This document shows positions 60,612-64,000 of a stretch of DNA of 64,000 bases, in pieces. The notes beneath the pieces were generated by a model that saw only the letters and a list, made by a program, of their open reading frames with translations, was not told the origin of the DNA and did no database searches. The DNA is from Raphanus sativus (taxonomy: Eukaryota > Streptophyta > Magnoliopsida > Brassicales > Brassicaceae), in the NCBI RefSeq assembly GCF_000801105.2, contig NC_079518.1, positions 13,834,106 to 13,898,105 of the forward strand, in the 5' to 3' direction. The position numbers were made by a program, and so were the translations under genes. Numbering within the stretch: position 1 is the stretch's first letter; every line of letters begins with the position of its first letter.

Positions 60612-62761
60612 GCCCAATGAAGCAAACATGATTGATAAAATAGCGGAGGATGTTTCGAATAAACTTATTACACCACCATCCCATTGTTATGGCGATTTCG
60701 TGGGGATTGAGGCTCATATAGAGGTACTTAATTCAATGCTGCGCTTTGAATATAAAGAAGCTAGAATGGTCGGTATTTTTGGGCCTTCAGTGATTGGTAA
60801 GACTACGATAGGAAGAGCTATTTTATAGTCAATTCTCAGGTCTATTCGACCATCGGGTTTTGTTATCTTATAGACGAACCAACCAGGACGACTACGGCAT
60901 GAAGTTGTGCTGGGAAGAACAATTTTTATCAGATATTCTAGGTCAAAAGGATCTAAAGATAGATCATTTAGGTGCGATGGAGCAAAGGTTAAAACACAAA
61001 AAAGTTTTTATTGTTCTTGATGATGTTGATGAAATAGAGCTAACTCAAAACATTGGTGGGAGAAACGGGATGGTTTGGTTCAGGGAGCAGAATAATTGTC
61101 ATCACTCAAGATAGGCAAACTTCTCAAGGCTCATGAGATTAACCTCATTTACGAAGTGAAGTTCCCATCTAGAGATCTTGCTCTCGAGATGTTGTGCCGA
61201 TCTGCATTTGGGCAAAAATCTCCACCTGATGGTTTTATGGAACTCGCAGTTAAAGTTGCATACCTTGCCGGCAAGCTTCCTTTGGGTCTCAATGTTTTGG
61301 GTTCGTCTTTAAAAGGAAGGGACGAAAAAGAGTGGACGGAGATGCTGCCTAGACTTCAAAATGGTTTGGACGGGAAAATTGAGAAAATATTAAGAGTCGG
61401 CTACGATAGATTAGATGGCAAAGACCAAAGAATTATTCCTTTACATTGCATTCGCGTCTTCATTCAGTAACAAGCAAGTTACTTGCATTGATGTCAGTTA
61501 TTTGCACGTCGGCCACATCAAAGACTTGCTAGGAGATAATGTTATTAACACTGGACTCAAAATGTTGGCTGATAAGTCCCTCATACGTATAACAGTGTAC
61601 AAAATTGTAGAGATGCACAATTTGCTACAAAAGTTGAGTAAAGAAATTGTTCGCGCAGAGTCCATAAACAATCCTGAAAAACGTCGATATCTGGTGGACG
61701 TTGAGGACATTCGCGATGTAACTTATCGATAAAACCGTAAGTGTTTTTTCCCATATGCTTTATAATGCATGCCTAGCTTTATTTTAGTTTAATCGTCATT
61801 TGTTGATTGACAAACGTTTACCATTGTTCCCACCTGAGTGCTTCAATTGATAAAGATAACGTTTTCTTGGGGTTTTTTCAGGGCACGGAAACTATTCTAG
61901 GAATATTTTTCAACACACATTAGAAATCGAGGAGCCACTTTCAATAGATGAAAAATCGTTTGAAGGGATGCGAAATCTCCAATTTCTAATAGTTAGAAGC
62001 AATGTAACGGGTAAAGGCAGTTTTGCATCTACCTCAAGGCCTCGTTCATTTACCCCGAGTAAACTCAGAGTGCTTAGTTCTACCTAAACCAGATTGTTGA
62101 GTTTGAATGAATATCCATCCAAGGGTTTGCCTTCTAATTCAGGCAGAGTGTCTCGTTGAACTCGTTATGGAGCGAAGCTCACTTGAGAAGCTGTGGGATG
62201 GAACTCCGGTACTATTTTTTACATTTATATTTTCTTTTTGACATACTTTACTAGTTTATTAAACCCGTGTATTATATTTTTCCATGTTTGTTTTCAGCCA
62301 CTTGGGAGCCTCAAAAAGTTGGTTTTGAGTTTGTCCAGGCATTTGAAAGAACTTCCCGATCTCTCTAATGCCAAAAATCTCGAGAAGTATATCTTGATAG
62401 ATGCACATCTTTGGTGACATTTCCATCCTCGATTCAAAATCTCTTAAACTAAGGAAGTTATATCTGCAACATAGTACCAAGCTAGAAAGTTTTCCAATTC
62501 TTGCCAAGTTAGAATCTCTAGATTACCTCAATCTCAAAGGATGCTGCCCCAGTTGAGAAATTTCCCTCAAATTCATATGCACCCCAGTTATAAGAGAATT
62601 AGCATCGAAATAGAAGATTGTTTCTGGAACAAAAATCTCCCTGGATCAGGATTATCTCAGTTGCCTTATGAGATGTATGCCGTGTAAAGTTGGCCCAGAA
62701 AATCTGGTTTATTCTCATAGTCAGAGGAAACATGCTTGAGAAGCTATGGGAAGGCATCCAG
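60612..62761 (+). pseudogene. TIR-NB-LRR resistance gene relic, RPP4/RPP5 type
   Basis: The exon pattern of an RPP5-class gene is preserved: NB-ARC exon 60612-61736 (acceptor at 60610-60611, donor GTAAGT at 61737), then 61882-62208 and 62298-62761. Readable parts include [14 protein letters not shown], a P-loop region [40 protein letters not shown], the AGKLPLGLNVLGSSL (GLPL) box and EMHNLLQKLSKEIVR. The LRR exons carry MRNLQFL, EKLWDGT and a final EKLWEGIQ-like unit. Lesions: a frameshift giving a stop at 60826-60828, a shift near 61066, one extra A near 61116, one near 61430, and further breaks in the LRR exons. No TIR exon lies upstream before the gap. These genes sense pathogen effectors; this one cannot make a full receptor. 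The RPP4/RPP5/SNC1 cluster lies in the matching region of Arabidopsis chromosome 4. Confidence 0.9.
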
Positions 62762-62928
62762 GTACATTATGCACTTTTATTGTTCTAGCAGTTACGGATT
62801 TCGCTTTGCATCTCAAGGTAGTTTTATGACCAAAATTGTCAAAGTGGCTTGTGACACAAGAGCAGAAATGTTTGATTAATAATTGGGGTGGTTTAGCCAT
62901 CAACTTTGGCACCTTCTTTTAAAATATT

Positions 62929-63703
62929 GTCACCGAGGGTGGCATATTTTAATGGTTTGTAAATTGAGGGAATTATAATATTGAAAATTTAATTGGGAGT
63001 TTTCTTCCGATTCAAAAATAGTCAAGAACTTTTATTATTTCTGATTCAAAAATTGTCGAGAAATTTATTACTAAAGATTATTAAATTCTTTAAAACTTTA
63101 TCATCATTTATGATTTAATAAGCCTTTAAAACTAATTTATTAATCGTTATCCATTAGTTTATCAATTCTCTAACTGATTTTTAAATAATCTAAGATTTCT
63201 TAGTTATACTAAGTTTTAAGTAAGTGTCGAGGAAAATAATTCTCGAAATCAATCTTCGTAGGACATCGTTTTTTCTCATATTTATACAATTTCTGGTCTT
63301 TGCCTCTTCGGTCATACTTTCCTCCTTAGTATCACGAAATCATGCAATATATTGCCCCTAACAAGTATCATGAATTATAAAAAAAGCTTATAAAATCAAC
63401 AATTAATCCTTATTAATCATTTTAAATGTATTAAATAGTTATAAAGCTTTATAAATTGGTTTATAAGATGGAAAAAGTAAAAGCACAAGAATTTATAAAT
63501 TAGATTAAAAGACTTATGGATCGATTATAAGAACTTAAACAATGCATAAGTGAGATAAAGGTTTTAAAACATTTAATGATTTTTTACTGATAAAACCCCT
63601 CAACTATTTTTGAATCAGAAGAAAAACTCTTCACTTCAGGTTTTAACATTTTAAACTTTCAACTAACAAACCGTTAACGCCTGCCACCCTCTGTCAGGGT
63701 GAT
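62929..63703. mobile_element. ~775-bp element with long inverted ends
   Basis: The left arm (~62929-63029: caccgagggtggca..., then gggagttttcttccgattca) and the right arm (~63600-63703) align over about 100 bases in opposite orientation (right arm on the minus strand: gagggtggcaggcgttaacg ... tttcttctgattcaaaaata). The interior is AT-rich and non-coding. Arms of this length are typical of Mutator-like MITEs, but no 9-bp target duplication is clear; TA occurs close outside both ends. The left arm carries an internal direct repeat of gattcaaaaa-tgtc. Confidence 0.65.
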
Positions 63704-64000
63704 AGATATTAACTGATGTAAATTTAAGGTTTATTTCATCAAACTTTTAGTACAGAGATTGTTTTACAATCCATTGATAAGTTTCTTGGCTTCCACTTAA
63801 AAACAATTGGCAATTAGTGGTGTGACCCAAGTACCTTATATATTACTTATGTCCCCATCATATATCCGATGTGGGATCTTCTCTCCAATACCCTCCCTCG
63901 AGATAATGGTGCGTATAACCATTAATCTCGCAGAATCCATCATACCCCTACGAGACAATGCTTTTATTCTCTAGCAATCTCGGAGAACTGAGCCTTCTCT
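63704..64000. other. Probable transposon or LTR margin
   Basis: The phrase ccgatgtgggatcttctctc, followed by a run of ccctccctcgag, resembles motifs common near LTRs and other repeated plant sequences. With only ~160 bases before the window ends, type and boundaries cannot be established. Confidence 0.3.

Overview
This is a plant nuclear window from the mustard family (Brassicaceae). The Arabidopsis correspondences below are from memory of protein sequences and locus order, not from a search. The split genes with GT-AG introns, the AT-rich intergenic DNA, and the run of genes matching a stretch of Arabidopsis chromosome 4 (roughly At4g17170 down to At4g16980) all point there. The repeats (a tRNA-type SINE, Helitron ends, an Emigrant-like MITE) would suit the Brassica/Raphanus side of the family, but the exact species cannot be read from the sequence.

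Conserved genes in order: RABB1c Rab GTPase (+, 2.1-3.5 kb); an alpha/beta hydrolase (-, 3.8-6.4 kb); a very large VPS13-type lipid-transfer protein (+, 10.9-33.0 kb, about sixty exons); a 58-residue membrane-type micro-protein (-, 33.9-34.2 kb); a membrane-anchored MORN-repeat protein (-, 35.0-37.1 kb); a cyclophilin-like membrane protein carrying a one-base frameshift (+, 40.5-42.1 kb); an intronless trihelix transcription factor (+, 46.7-47.8 kb); a 453-residue basic protein without a recognised domain (+, 52.0-54.2 kb); and a classical arabinogalactan protein (-, 56.0-56.5 kb). At the right end lies a badly damaged TIR-NB-LRR resistance gene of the RPP4/RPP5 type that has lost its TIR exon (+, 60.6-62.8 kb).

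Three zones are accessory. At 37.1-40.5 kb there is a TA-flanked Emigrant-like MITE, two local tandem duplications and a pair of interlocking palindromes. At 42.1-46.7 kb there is a mosaic between two copies of the 3' end of the cyclophilin-like gene: a glycine-rich gene relic, back-to-back Helitron-type ends, a SURP-domain (SF3A1-like) pseudogene, an HD-Zip class IV C-terminal fragment, and a SINE sitting inside the second copy. At 47.9-51.0 kb and 56.6-64.0 kb there are a 5'-truncated LINE with target duplication, degenerate Helitron repeats, a 293-bp inverted-repeat element, a 392-bp hAT-type element with an 8-bp target duplication, a 100-N assembly gap, and a ~775-bp element with ~100-bp inverted ends beside the resistance-gene relic.

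Functionally the intact genes are mostly membrane-related housekeeping genes (Rab2-type trafficking, bulk lipid transfer, cell-surface proteoglycan). They do not form a pathway cluster, as expected in a plant genome. I found no convincing new biological system. The most informative feature is the 42-46.7 kb mosaic, which records how several gene pieces were assembled next to a live gene.
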